DNA of 64,000 bases, taken from Hexactinellida sp. DTS-2022. Its lineage: Eukaryota; Porifera; Hexactinellida. The notes below the pieces were generated by a model. It searched no databases. It was not told the DNA's origin and saw only the letters and a list, made by a program, of their open reading frames with translations. Position 1 is the first letter of the stretch, and every line of letters starts with the position of its first letter. Below are positions 11,519 to 22,660 of the stretch, in pieces. The translations under genes and the position numbers were made by a program. The stretch covers positions 3,286,001-3,350,000 of the forward strand of contig JAPNXP010000014.1 in the NCBI GenBank assembly GCA_028753945.1, in the 5' to 3' direction.

Positions 11519-11608
11519 ACGACAACTCGCATCACGACAATTCGCAACACGACAACTCGCAACGGACAATTCGCAACACCGACAACTCGCAACGCGACAA
11601 CTTGCAAC
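11519..11608. repeat. 15-bp tandem repeat (ACGACAACTCGCAAC)
   Basis: About six imperfect copies of ACGACAACTCGCAAC in the 3' flank of the MULE-2 transposase. It opens a spurious Cys-Arg-Ser repeat ORF on the minus strand, which I do not consider a gene. Confidence 0.8.
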
Positions 11609-11745
11609 AAATCTGATTGAACAATTAATGAACTCGTACAATGTTGGAACAAATGTAGTTTAGGAACTGTAATATTTGCACAGTCATAATAACTTTTAAT
11701 ATAAAATTTAAATAATAATGAATGCGTTATAACAGTGTATTTTGT

Positions 11746-13176
11746 TTAGTCACTTCCCATGTTGAAATGATGTGCTACACCCCTTAAGAATTCAAATCTG
11801 GGACGGTGTAGATAGCTCCCAACTAATTCCCTCAAGGCTTTTTCATTAGCTTGCGCCGCTTTCCGCTTATATGGCTGATCACCAGCTATATACTTGCCTT
11901 GCCTTATCTCAACCAGACCTTGTTCACACTTCAACGCAGTAATAAACTTCCAAATATTCGGGTGATGGCACCCAACAGTCGCATTGAAGCTGCGATGCTA
12001 TGCTTCCACCGCATTCGTTGTCCTAGGTATGCCATATGCCGTATCAAAGTGATGGTTCCACATGCTGATAGGGAACAGTGCTTGCTGAAATGCACCACCT
12101 GGGGTGTACGTCCGATATAGGTCCTCTCGAATTACTGTATAATATCGTCTGTCTCAGGCGTAGGGAGCTGACCAGCCACTTCAGCAAATAGAGCAGGTAC
12201 TTCATGAGGAGCAGCAAATGCCAGAGCTGGTATCATTCTGATACGGATAGCTAATTCTTCGTCCTGGGAATATGTGACTTGCATTCCAGCTGCTTGTACC
12301 TTGCGCCATAGATTTTGTGCGAGGTGGAAGAAGCAACCTTTCACCATACAAGTGGGCCATCTGCGCTCGAAACTGTTGATCGCAGCCTTCTCAAAATCCA
12401 TCAACATTTCAGCAGGATCGGCTTGGGGACAAAGAAGCTGGATTTGTTCCCACATTTTGGAATACACAGCCTCTGTCTTGTTTGGTAGGAGTACAAAGAG
12501 ACTTGGCAATAGATGGCCATACTTCATTAGATCAGGGCCTCCACGCAAAGCATGAATTACGTATACTTGGGTGAATAGTGAAGGAGCTGTCTTAAACGTC
12601 CCATCAGCTAACCAAATCCTGGATAACTTCAACATCTCCAGGTTCCTTTGTGTACCAAAGATGAGAATCCTCTGCGTGTCTGAACCAGAATCGTAGAGGA
12701 GGAATTGTTCGCCCTTAGAAGTTTTCTTGTATTCTTCCGGGAGATTGAGGTGCTCCAAAGTAGCTGGTTGTGTTGGAGCTGCTAGGTGGCGCACTCGCTG
12801 ACGTTGTATGGAGCGCTTGAGGCTATCGAGCTTCGGTAACTTAGCAGCAACACCCTCCGATATAGTTTGAAGACTTTCACCTATTATCTGATGGGAGCTA
12901 TCTTGCGAGTCTATATCTTTTCTCTTTATTCTAGCCTCACTTCACAGCAAAAAGCTGTCTATCCATCTGGTGCATGGAGATGAACATTCGTCCGTTTAAC
13001 AATCTCTGCGCCTTTGGTATGTATAATCGCCTTGCAAAAGCCTCTTTGTTCACACAGCCAATGCGTGATCTCTCCAATTTTCCTCTGTTCCCATAAATAT
13101 ACCCTCCTTCGACTAGTTTCATTGCTCCTCTCTGAGACCGGGTTAAAGTGAAATATTCACTCGGAAGTTCTGCCAT
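11746..13176 (-). pseudogene. MULE-2 transposase, broken
   Basis: The N-terminal part (12937-13176) begins MAELPSEYFTLTRSQRG and contains a FLYWCH-like segment (GYIYGNRGK, then SRIGC). After about 140 bases of broken frame comes the transposase core (12132-12794), with LADGTF (first Asp), LMDFEKAAI and GCFFHLAQNLW. Past a frameshift near 12130 the same protein continues on the minus strand with a TNAVE motif, then a TAG where Trp is usual in this family. It ends with the C-terminal part at 11746-11934 (LRELVGSYLHRPRFEFLRG). The sequence is clearly distinct from MULE-1 and has no RING. The gene is dead. Confidence 0.8.
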
Positions 13177-13374
13177 AGTGTAAAGAATGCAAAAATTGTA
13201 CTGTTAATAATACACGTTGTAAATAACAAGATCTTTTTATACTACGAGAATTCCTGTTGACAACAAATGGGATTTTTCTTATGGGAACAATAGAGGTGTA
13301 TGGGATACACATCTATTGTTCCTAAACTACATTTGTTCCAAAAAAAAAAAAAAACCCCCGAATTACATATGTCC

Positions 13375-13835
13375 TCATTAGTTTAGACTTGGTTTCAAAC
13401 AATTTGGACCAAATTTGCAATAGTTGAACCAAAAGTAATGTATTTTTAAATTACTTTTCAAACTATTATGAGCGTGTTCCGGTGAATATATAGGACATAA
13501 ATTTTTTGGAAAATGGTTTCAATTGTGAATCTAATGGGTTTGCAATATTAAATGGATGTGATTGGAAATTTACTGCTAAGCTCTAGAGTTTATAGTTCTC
13601 GAGAAATAAATATGCTAAATCATCAAAAATGGGCACATCTTATGCCAATATATGGTCATTTGGAAAAATTGTGCGAGTTAGGGTCATAAAATGTATTATG
13701 GAGGATAGGAAACTGGGTATTGCGAGCATTTTGCACTCAAAATTTTATTTATTGGTCAACGGGTTTCTGAGATTCAAGATAGAGATGTGAAAGGACCACC
13801 CAATGAGTTGAATTGTCAGAAAGCTTTAAAATCAG
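13375..13835 (+). repeat. Repeat shared with 19640-20075
   Basis: About 450 bases here align with the interior of the TA-flanked element at 18863-20929. Shared blocks include ATCATCAAAAATGGGCACAT, TGTGCGAGTTAGGGTCATAA and AAAGGACCACCCAATGAGTT. No TIR was seen around this copy. It lies in the right portion of MULE-2. Confidence 0.75.
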
Positions 13836-13935
13836 ACGATATAACAGTATCCATGGTACTGCTATAGTAACGAGTTAAGATCAGACGCGAGTTAAAATCA
13901 GACGCACAGGCCTTATATAACGTAGGTCACGCTCT

Positions 13936-14155
13936 GTATAATTTCTAATAGCACATCCATGGCTTACTAGTACTAATGTCTCAAAATCTCACGGGTCTCA
14001 TTCTTAAATTAAATTTTTAATAAAAAGTAAAATAAGCCAAAATTTTTCCTTTTATTGTGTCTCAAAATATCACTATAATTTCTAATAGCACATCCATGGT
14101 TTGCTAATAGAATGTCTCAAAATCTCAAGCGTCTCAAAATATCATGCAACAGGCC
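13936..14155 (+). repeat. Two direct copies of a ~65-bp motif
   Basis: TAATTTCTAATAGCACATCC starts both copies (about 13943 and 14076), and each continues into a TCTCAAAATCTCA-rich tail. The segment ends with GCAACAGGCCT, which resembles the terminal AGGCCTGTTGC of MULE-2, so it may be a fragment of a related element. Confidence 0.6.
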
Positions 14156-14190
14156 TAATTGTACTTGAATACCAGTTGAACAGCACACCC

Positions 14191-14370
14191 TAGATAATCC
14201 GAACCTCGCTAGTCCGAACAGGAGATACAAAACTATTATTGTACATTTGGGAAAAAATCTTGACAATTGTATATTTTTATGGAATTATTTGTATTTAGGT
14301 CGTTCACTATACGTATGTTAGGTATAGATTAAAAGAGATGGACAAGTTTGGTTCGGATTATCTGGGTCCC
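14191..14370. mobile_element. Tc1/pogo-like MITE fragment
   Basis: CTAGATAATCCGAACC on the left and GGTTCGGATTATCTGG on the right are inverted. CTGTTCGGATTAGCGAGGCTC at 21248 may belong to the same element, now separated by the hAT insertion at 14375-21210. Boundaries and TSD are not resolved. Confidence 0.45.
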
Positions 14371-15478
14371 AATTCGGGCACGTAGCTAGAGTATGTAATT
14401 CAGGGGGCAAGTTTTATGTCGGGGGAGCAAGTGCAGGGAGTTGGGGGGGCAACAAGGGGGGACGAATCACTGAATTGACTGAATAACATAAATCAGAAAG
14501 AAACAATGATCTAAGCGGGCTGCGATTATTTGATGAAAGATTTAGCAGAAATTCAATGCCTATTAAGGTTCAGGTATCCTCTAAACCACTTCTACCAAAA
14601 GTATTTACCCGAATTAATTAAATTTTTTACAGCGGATTTACTTCATCTTCTAGATGGCAAAAATGCAATAATATTCGATCTTAACTCAGTGAAATTTGTT
14701 TTCCTCTATAAAATCGTATTTTGAGGAACGGATAAGTTTTTCCTGTTAATGATTAAGAGTAGATTGTTGTTGCATTACATGGAGAAAGTTCTAATCAAGC
14801 AAATGAGTGTACAAATTCTTTTAATCACTTATGAGTCCAATTTTTCATCAATAACTGTGGACATCACTTTTTGTATCATTGATAAATTAAATAAAAATAG
14901 TAAGAAAAGTTACTAATGAAATCGCTGCACTCATTTGTTAGAACTAATTGAGAGCTGTCCAAAACCGTTGAGATTTTGTTTCTAGGTGGTATATGAGTCA
15001 TAATATGACTTCCGCAATGGCAATAATTGTGTTTGTAGATAGCGGGGTTTGAAAAAAAGTGTCCCCTATGGAAGTGGCTTAGGTGGAGGACACTAAAAAG
15101 TCTGTATCATTGAAAGTTTTCAATATAATTCCATAAGATTTGAAATTAAGATGCGATATATGCTGTTCTATCCAAATATAAAATAAAACCTGTTTGTGGC
15201 AATGTCCCGGAATTATCAAGTTTCTAGGGTATACTGCAACCGATACCAGACCCCGTTATTTTTATTCAAAACTCGAGGTGAGTCAAACTGGAGAAATAAT
15301 TGAAATTTTTCTTAGAAATTTCGTGAGAGTACACATGGGTATCCATACAATCCGAAAATGCATAAAAACGAGATATACAATAGTTTGGGATTTTATCGAA
15401 ATTTTGGGATTTTGTAGAGGATACCTGGGGCCTTATTCACTAAACTACTTAAACTTAAACTTAAACTTAAACTAAGTA

Positions 15479-15737
15479 CCGTATTTATTCGAATAGTAGC
15501 CTCTATTCGAATAATCGCCTACCTCCAATAATCGCCCCCCTAAAGTAGCAAATAAAAATGTATTACTGCTACACGGAGTAAACATTTACATCTAATATAA
15601 CTCACAATACGATTATCAACCGATTATCATAATTAAATTGTAATAAAATGTGATATTCTAGAAAATTGCTCAAAATTATTGGTGGAAAAATGGAGTAAAA
15701 ACAATAATCGCCTAGGCTACTATTGGAGTAAATACGG
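15479..15737. mobile_element. TA-flanked MITE, family CCGTATTTATTCGAA, copy 1
   Basis: The ends CCGTATTTATTCGAATAG and (reverse) CCGTATTTACTCCAATAG are flanked by TA. Related copies lie at 23996-24237 and 53237-53494. TA targets point to the Tc1/mariner/pogo superfamily. It has no ORF and sits in the left subterminal repeats of the Harbinger. Confidence 0.82.
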
Positions 15738-16079
15738 TATATACTAAGTAAATACTTAGTTTTCATCCCAAACTAAATATTTACTTAGTTTTTACTTAGT
15801 TTTCATTAAGTATTTTCAAGTTTATTCTACTTAAATAAAACTAAGTATTTACTTAGTTTTTACTTAGTTTTCATCCAAAAACTAAGTATTTACTTAGTTT
15901 TCATCCCAAACTAAGTATTTACTTAGTTTACACTAAAATTCAGTTAATTGTCATTTAATGTAAAATTCAATATGCAAAAGCAACACCGACAGTATTTAAG
16001 ATTTTAATAGTGTTGAAATACAATATTCATTTACAAACTTTCATTTCGATCAATTTACAACTTTGCTATTATTTTCTGA

Positions 16080-17281
16080 ATGGCACTTTTTCTTTTAATA
16101 ATTGAGGCTGAAACAACTCTGAGTGAGTCTAACCCATCAACGAATTTTTCGAGATAGACTGAATCCACTTGATGCTTACAACGATTTCGAGTTTATCAGT
16201 CGCTATAGGCTAACTCGGTATGTTTTCCTACAACTACACGAAAAAATTGTAGGTTTTCTCAATCGATCCACTCACAGATCACATTCCATTCCAACTACTA
16301 CCCAATTGGCTGTTGCACTACAATTTCTTGCAACAGGTTCGTTCCAGACTGTAGTTTCAACCGCACATGGCAGGGCCGTAGGAACACGGGCGGCAGGTGC
16401 GGCATAGGCCGCACCAATATTTTAGGTGCCTGCATCATAATTCGGGTTATACACTGCCAATCAATTAAGTGACGCCACTTGGCCGCACCAATAATAATTG
16501 GCCTACGACGGGCCTGCATGGGATATCTCAACCATGTGTATCAAGATGCATTGGTGTTGTTTCAGATGCACTCTCCTCATTTGCAAAGGAATATATAACC
16601 TTTCCCAACCAACAGAGACAAGCTCAATTGCAGCAGTCATTTTTAGATAAGACTGGATTTCCTTTGGTACTTGGATGCATCGATGGTACCCATGTACAGA
16701 TCGTTGCACCTCCAAATAATGAAGAAATATTTGTGAACAGGAAGAATGAGCACTCGATAAATATCCAGGCGATATGTGACGATAGTTTGAAGTTCGTTGA
16801 TGTTGTTGCGAAATGGCCAGGGAATACACATGATGCATTTATGTGGAGACAATCGGGAATCAACCATAAAATTTCCAACGGGGATTTACCAATTGTAAAT
16901 GGATGGTTTCTCGGTGATAGTGGCTATCCGTTACGTCCCAACTTATTGACTCCCATCTTATCTCCAAATACACCTAGCGAGAGGAGATACAATCGCGCTT
17001 TCCTCAAGACTCGCAAGACAATTGAGTGTGCGTTTGGATTGTGGAAGAGCCGATGGAGAGCAATGCATAGAACTGGCGGAGCATTATGTTATAATCCTGA
17101 CAGAGTTTGCAGGCTGGTTATAGCAACGATGGTATTACATAATATTTGTATTGACCATGGTATTTCATGGGAAACCGAAATTCTTCCGGAAATCGAAGAT
17201 ATCCATGATGGCATACCTATTGATCCTATTGTCAGCGGACAACTAGTGCGCCAATCAGTTATTGAAGAATATTTTAATTGA
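16080..17281 (+). pseudogene. HARBI1-like Harbinger transposase (DDE_Tnp_4), interrupted
   Basis: The likely start is ATG at 16080 (MALFLLI). A frame change near 16130-16140 joins it to the segment RDRLNPLDAYNDFEF, typical of the family. A 146-bp MITE (16371-16516) then interrupts the helix-turn-helix; removing it with one CATGG restores the frame to ISQPCVSRC. The catalytic domain is otherwise complete. It has CIDGTHV (first Asp, about 16675), PGNTHDAFMWR, LGDSGYPL (second Asp, about 16912), then RKTIECAFG with the catalytic Glu (about 17017), and ends at a TGA at 17279-17281. The length is normal for HARBI1-like proteins. The neighbouring minus-strand Myb/SANT gene encodes its usual partner. 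Confidence 0.85.
16371..16516. mobile_element. Small MITE in the transposase exon, 5-bp TSD CATGG
   Basis: The ends CAGGGCCGTAGG and CCTACGACGGGCCTG are inverted repeats, flanked by CATGG (16366-16370, 16517-16521). Excision with one TSD copy rejoins the transposase frame exactly. The CAG end with a 5-bp rather than 8-bp TSD suggests a hAT5-like or other CAG-ended family; this is not resolved. Confidence 0.78.
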
Positions 17282-17566
17282 CATATGTAACAAAACAGTT
17301 ATGTATTATGGCATAAGTGATAGGCTTTTATAATTAGTTTGAAGTTTATCAGTACAAATATGACTAGCTATCTTTATCAGGGTACATAAAATAATTAGGC
17401 ATCGATCCAGGTAGATAATGTGCAGAAGAGGAAGCTTGGAAAGGGGGCAGTGGGTGGGGTGGCATAGATGTAAGAGTTTTGGTCATCTGTAGCCTATTTG
17501 AGACTAGCTGTCCTAATAGTCAAGCGATCCAACTTAAAGTCAATGCTCTTTAGGATACACAATTTT

Positions 17567-18196
17567 TCATCCTCCCTTTCCATAATTTTCTGCCTTTAAT
17601 GGATCGGGTGCCAGTAAGCTTTCTTCATAAAACTTACGCTTTCTTGGAGGCTTGATTTCATTTCCCGAGGCTGAAACACATTGTGGAGGATTCGTAATGG
17701 CGTTTGGGCTAATCGCCATTTCGATTTCGCTCAAAGGTGAAATAGGCGATTCGATTGAAAGGTCAATTCCTCCAGTAATCCCTTCAAAGCTTTCCTTACC
17801 CTTAATGGACTTAATCTTTACCTCGAGCTTCGTTAAGCCAGCTTCAGCCTGACCACCACCTGTCTTTTTTGAAGAAGCCAATTTGTCACTTATAATAGGC
17901 TTATACTTGACGATAATGTTGGACCATTTCTTCAAAACATCATCCTTGTTCCTGATATTTCCATGGTCTCGCGTAATGGTAGCAGCTATTTCTTCCCAAA
18001 TAGCGTTCTTATCTTCGAAAGATAGTGTAGAACTAAATGCTCCAAATAGTTTTGATTTATTCTCCAAGACTAAATCTACTAAACTGTTGATCTCTTGATT
18101 TGAGAAATTCTTTGATCGGGGTTTGATAGACACGAATGAGTAGAAACTTGTTTGTATGATTATTATAGTATACAATTTACACTGGTTTATCATCAT
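17567..18196 (-). CDS. Harbinger Myb/SANT-like DNA-binding protein
   Basis: The open frame covers up to 209 residues. The recognised domain begins KPRSKNFSNQEINSLVDLVL and runs through TLSFEDKNAIWEEIAATI and VLKKWSNIIVKYK, the trihelix Myb/SANT-like fold seen in NAIF1 and in the second protein of Harbinger elements. In that family it binds the transposon ends and brings the transposase to the nucleus. A basic PPRKRKF motif near the C terminus is a likely nuclear localisation signal. The first about 25 residues (MMINQCKLYTIIIIQTSFYS) look non-coding, so the true start is probably an upstream exon or a later codon. No internal stop is present; this is the best preserved transposon gene in the window. 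Confidence 0.78.
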   Translation of the reverse strand: MMINQCKLYTIIIIQTSFYSFVSIKPRSKNFSNQEINSLVDLVLENKSKLFGAFSSTLSFEDKNAIWEEIAATITRDHGNIRNKDDVLKKWSNIIVKYKPIISDKLASSKKTGGGQAEAGLTKLEVKIKSIKGKESFEGITGGIDLSIESPISPLSEIEMAISPNAITNPPQCVSASGNEIKPPRKRKFYEESLLAPDPLKAENYGKGG

Positions 18197-18232
18197 TTAT
18201 ACTAGCCAAATGTGTTTGAAAATGTCGTATTC

Positions 18233-18402
18233 ATATCACAACAATACCACCACTTTCGCAATTGTTGTTGAGTCATTGATATCACAACAATAGCACCACT
18301 TTCGCAATTGTTGATGAGTCATTGATATCATAAAAATAGCACCACTTTCGCAATTGTTGTTGAGTCATTGATATCATAACAATAGCACCAATTTCGCAAT
18401 TG
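18233..18402. repeat. 46-bp tandem repeat, ~3.7 copies
   Basis: Unit ATATCACAACAATAGCACCA...TTGTTGAGTCATTG, at 18233, 18279, 18325 and 18371 (last copy partial). It lies between the Myb/SANT gene and the right part of the Harbinger, upstream of that gene's start, and could hold its promoter. Confidence 0.85.
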
Positions 18403-18862
18403 TAACTTTATAGTATACAATTAGTGAAATTATTTTTTGATGTTTTAATTCGATTTATATTTGCTATGAAAAAGTGACATTAATTTAAATTGAAAGTAAA
18501 TATTAGTTTAATTAATTGTGATCGTGACTAAAGTTAAACATAGATCTGCAGACTTCAAATAGAAAGGAAAACATATAATAAGGAATTAGGACTGTAAACT
18601 TGAAAAATTATATTGATTTATCAACTTAAGGTACCTCTCAACTAGACTTTAAAAAATTGTATGAAAACTAAGTAAAACTAAGTATTTGCCAGAAAACTAA
18701 GTAAAAACTAAGTATTTTGCTCAAAACTAAGTTTAAACTAAGTATTTACTTAGTTTTGCTTTGTGTATACCCACTTAGTTTTTTGCTAAGTATTAAGAAA
18801 AATACTAAGTTTTTACTTCGTTTTCTGGCAAATACTTAGTTTACTTAGTTCTCTGGCAAATA

Positions 18863-20929
18863 CAGTGCAACCTCTATAAGTGGGGTCTCTATAAATGGGG
18901 AACCTCCATAAGTGGGGAATTTTTTTACCATATTCGTATATATCCATACAAATGAACCTCTATAAGCGGGGAAGTGGGGAATGGGGGACCATAAATTTCA
19001 AGGAGTTTTTATCTGCATACAAAACAACCTCCATAAATGGGGGGAATGGACAAATCCTAACATGATTCTTATAAAATAATACAATATTTCCAATAAATCG
19101 ACTCTAAAGTTCTACAGAAAAAATATTTTCGATTGATCTACTCTGATGTTTTTAGAAGAAATCACCTAGTGTAGATCAGCAGTTAAGGCCCCACTATACT
19201 CAAGAATGACTTTGAGATTAGTGTGTCCTTGGATAGTAACCTGTAAAGTATAACAGTGTACAAAATTTCAGGTGAATCTGAACAATACTTTTATTGTAGC
19301 GACCATTTTAGAGCTTAGGAATGTGTACATTATCATCAAAAGGTCAATTTTCAAACGTCTACCAATGTTCTTTAGTCTAGATTTTGTAAATTTGTTCCAA
19401 ATTGGTTAGAACCAAGTGGAAATAACAGAGTACATATCTGGTTTTATAGAAACACGAATATCTAACATTTTGGATCTAAACTTTCGGAGTTACAACACTT
19501 TGAAGTCAAATTTTAACCTCAAAACGTCAACAATTCGTAATTTGGGAGTCGATGTCTGACTTCAAAGGGATGTCACTCTGAAAGTTTCCATGTGAAATCT
19601 TAGTTATTCGTGTTTCTATAAAACTACATATGATATCAGTTGTTTATACTTGGTTTCAACCAAATTGGACTAAAATTGCGAAATCTAGACTAAAGAACAT
19701 ATATTTTTATTTTACATTTCCCACTATTCCGAAGAAAAACAGGCAAATCTATAGGATTGCAACCATTAGGATAAATGATTCAATAATTCTGCATATGACT
19801 TTGTGATGATATGAAGATGTGTTTAGGAATTTAGTGCTAAGCTCTAGCGTTTATAGTTTTCGAGAAAAATATTTCAAAATCATCAAAAATGGGCACATTA
19901 TATGCCCATATATGGTCATTTGTAAAGATTGTGCGAGTTAGGGTCATAAAATGTATTATGGAGAGATAAGAAACCGGGTATTGCGAGCCTTTTGCACTAA
20001 AAAATTTCTGTATTGATCAACGGGTTTCTGAGATTCAAAATAGAAATGTGAAAGGACCACCCAATGAGTTGAAAAGTCACAAAGTTTTAATTGCTAGAGC
20101 GTTCACAGTTTTTATCCAAATTGTTTGAAACCAAGTGTAAACTAATGAATATATATTTAATTTGGGAATGACCCTTGATCTAAACTTTACAATGCGTACT
20201 TTCAGAGTTCCAGCCCTTTGAAGTCAGACTTGGCACATTGACAGTCCAAAACTGACTTCAAATGACTATAACACTGAATTTTTACATTGAAATGTTGAAA
20301 ATTTTGTCTTACGCCCTAAATATATATGCAAATATACTAATGTATGAATAACAACGAAATTGAACTAACAATATGGCTGTACCAGCCTACAAACTTTGTA
20401 ACCCATTTGCAAATGTCACCCTCCATGATGTCCATCACATTCCCGGATTTTATAAAGGTCGCTACAGCAAAACTATTGCTCAGATTCACTTGAAATTTGA
20501 AATGTAGGTATACTTTGGGGGGTACTATCCAAAAATAATCGAATCTCAATTTATCTGACCACCATTGTGGGGCCGTAATTTAAACTTTTGTCCGAAATTG
20601 GCTGTATAGCAGAGAATTCCTGGTTTACAGAGCCCTACTAACTTCAAATCTACTCAGAATTCTAAAAAAATTTGCCAGATTATCTTCCAGTGCGAAACAA
20701 ACTGGAAAACGTATTTAACTCAAATTCTCATTTGCAGTATAGTGCGGCCTTAACTAAATTGTCATAATATACAAATAATAACTATGACGTGCATTAATGT
20801 GTGTGTTATATGAATACTTTGTATAATATAGCATATATAATGTTTTTCCAATTGAATTTTATAACCGGGGAATGGGGGGCAATTTAAAATTTCGCCGTCC
20901 CATGCTCCCCACTTATAGAGGTTCCACTG
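18863..20929. mobile_element. TA-flanked Tc1/pogo-like element, 2.07 kb, no transposase
   Basis: The ends CAGTGCAACCTCTATAAGTG and (reverse) CAGTGGAACCTCTATAAGTG are flanked by TA (18861-18862, 20930-20931). Phrases such as CCTCTATAAGTGGGG repeat inside near the left end. No convincing transposase was found on either strand; the short ORFs inside look random. It sits between ACTTAGTTT subterminal repeats of the Harbinger and contains the segment shared with 13375-13835. Confidence 0.85.
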
Positions 20930-21494
20930 TACTTAGTTTTTACTTAGTTTAACTTGATTAAGTTTAAGTTTAAGTAGTTTGGTGAATAAGGCCCCTGAAC
21001 CTTAAATTCGATGAGTTTCCTAACAATTAGATTAAAATCGTATGAACATAGCAACGGGAGTTACAAATTCCATAGTTTTACCATGCAGTTGAAGTAAATT
21101 CGAGTCTATTTACTATAATGAACACTTCCTAAACTTCTCTTGGTGGTGGGGGGGGGGGCGAGAAGTACTTTTGGGGGGGCAGTTGCCCCCCCCCCCCCCC
21201 GTAACACCTGTCCCAATTTCCTATTGAAAATGAACTACTTCATTAATCGTAAAACCTCTGTTCGGATTAGCGAGGCTCTGCCGTAATAGGATCTATTTTT
21301 CTACTGTGTTCAATTTCGTATTTGTAATTCAAAGTTTTCTTAATTTGTATGAAATTGGATGCGAAAAGTGTGTACTTATTTATGTATAATTACCGTGGGA
21401 CGTCTCTGTCCTGTAACCATCAAATTTGTCATAAGTTTAGGTGATTTCCATGATGCAAAATAGTACCTATATTTGTTTAGAGTTATTGGTTAGC

Positions 21495-21630
21495 ATGGTT
21501 GAAGAAGGATTGATAAAACAGCGTTTTTATACAATGTCTGAAGTACATTTGCATAATACTACTGATGATATTTGGGTCTCTTTTCTTGGTAAGGTTTATA
21601 ACCTGACTCCTCTATATCATCTGAATAAGG
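21495..21630 (+). CDS. CYB5D1: CYB5D1 exon 1 (cytochrome b5 domain protein 1)
   Basis: Start ATG at 21495. The peptide QRFYTMSEVHLHNTTDDIW continues into VSFLGKVYNLTPL, matching the N-terminal cytochrome b5-like heme-binding domain of CYB5D1 (family pattern: YFTP-EV--HN--EDIWVSYLGKVYDLT). The exon ends AAG-G with donor GTAATT at 21631. It joins in phase to exon 2 (codon GGA split 1+2). CYB5D1 is a conserved single-domain protein linked to cilia in other animals; that role is family knowledge, not visible here. There are no lesions. The start is supported by length and homology; the in-frame ATG at 21441 lies upstream in unsupported sequence. Confidence 0.85.
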
Positions 21631-21689
21631 GTAATTATTTTGCAATGAGATTTTTTTAGTCTGTTTATCATATGACATGTCTGATTAAA

Positions 21690-22660
21690 TAATATAGTAC
21701 TGAAGTGCTTCACTTGCAAGTCTCTTCGCGACATTACAAAACCACACACCAACTGCTTCGCGGTGGGTATTGGCTTATAGTTCAATCATTAATATATAGC
21801 GTAATTAGACTTAGAGCAATCAAATTTAAACTATTTGTAATTTTAAATAATACGCCGATCATCGGTACGAGTAACCATATTGGTTATATGGTATGATAAA
21901 TGTACATGTTTATTCTGAATGTACATGTTCTATTAATTTTTAGATTTTTACTCGTAGAGGATCAGATAAAGTGAATTTTCACAATTTTTGTTTATGATGA
22001 AGTATAAATAGATTGGTAATGAGTAAGCATATTCGAGATTTTGTGTGAGGGATATGTATGTAATGAGACAATGACTTCCTAATCCCATTCTAGGTGTGAA
22101 TTTTCCTTCAAGACTTGAATTATCCGACCCAGACCCAAATACCCCTGTATTTTCTTCAATCAATTCAGGTTATACGAACAAACACGTATATATAGTTTAC
22201 ATTAGCGCACTTCTTTGTCACGTCGCTTCGCGACAACACAACCACACTACTAACATTCTTTATACTCCTAACATTCAGTATAAAGCGTAAATACTCATAA
22301 TTACCAAATTTGACAATTTGAAATTTTAATGTTGTCATCATTTAATAATGAGAAAACTTGGAAACTTTTAAATTCAAGCATATTACCCAAGATTAGTTGT
22401 ACGCATATAATTGTTTTGGAAATTGGTTTTCAAACTTAGTCTATATAGCTATTCCACGGATGCCCTGGGGTCCAAGTTATAAATAAATAAAATCCAAATC
22501 ATTTTTCACTTCAAGTTGAAATTCATATTTCTAGTTTACTTACTATAAAATTGGCAGTACCTGAGCCATGTTATACGTTTGGGTCAAGTAGCGATTTAAT
22601 TATATGATTATATGGTCGTTTAATTATTTAGTCTTAATCTTGAATCAGTAGATTTTATGA
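21690..22660 (+). repeat. Two diverged Helitron-like repeat copies
   Basis: Remnants of the hairpin repeat (see 22850). Around 21720-21770: CTCTTCGCGACATTACAAAA and CACACACCAACTGCTTCGCG. Around 22195-22330: GTCGCTTCGCGACAACACAA and TATAAAGCGTAAATA. They are more decayed than the other copies. Confidence 0.55.

Larger units (their letters stand above)
6463..13913 (-). mobile_element. MULE-2: Mutator-like element with ~70-bp TIRs
   Basis: The left end AGGCCTGTTGCGTCTGATTT and the right end (read in reverse) AGGCCTGTGCGTCTGATTT continue as inverted repeats for about 70 bases. The shared block includes GATCTTAACTCGTTACTATA on the left and matching sequence at 13843-13913. It interrupts repeat R. 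A clean 9-bp TSD is not evident because AGGCCT also occurs at the empty site. The element contains a minus-strand MULE transposase (11746-13176) and a second MULE inserted near its left end. Confidence 0.72.
15428..20994. mobile_element. PIF/Harbinger element, TSD CTG
   Basis: The ends GGGCCTTATTCACTAAACTA and (reverse) GGGCCTTATTCACCAAACTA are followed by long subterminal TTAAACTTAAAC / ACTTAGTTT repeats on both sides. A 3-bp CTG flanks the element (15425-15427, 20995-20997). It encodes the usual two genes in divergent arrangement: a HARBI1-like transposase (+) and a Myb/SANT-like protein (-). It carries insertions at 15479-15737, 16371-16516 and 18863-20929. A 759-bp relative lies at 47890-48648. 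Confidence 0.88.
14375..21210. mobile_element. hAT element with nested Harbinger, TSD TCCCAATT
   Basis: The left end CGGGCACGTAGC and the right end GTAACACCTG are flanked by the identical 8-mer TCCCAATT (14367-14374 and 21211-21218). Both flanks carry runs of G or C (14403-14462, 21145-21200) typical of some hAT MITEs. Without the 5.6-kb Harbinger it would be about 1.27 kb. The terminal repeats are short and imperfect, so the call rests mainly on the TSD. Confidence 0.65.

Noticed and set aside
11444..11641. Minus-strand ORF rich in VASCR repeats
   Set aside because: A translation of the 15-bp tandem repeat in the 3' flank of MULE-2.
18233..18402. Regular 46-bp repeats as a possible CRISPR array
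   Set aside because: The units are contiguous without unique spacers, the genome is eukaryotic, and the array lies inside a Harbinger element.
20337..20549. Possible transposase ORF within the 2.07-kb TA-flanked element
   Set aside because: Seventy codons without DDE, HTH or CENP-B-like motifs; probably chance in a non-autonomous element.
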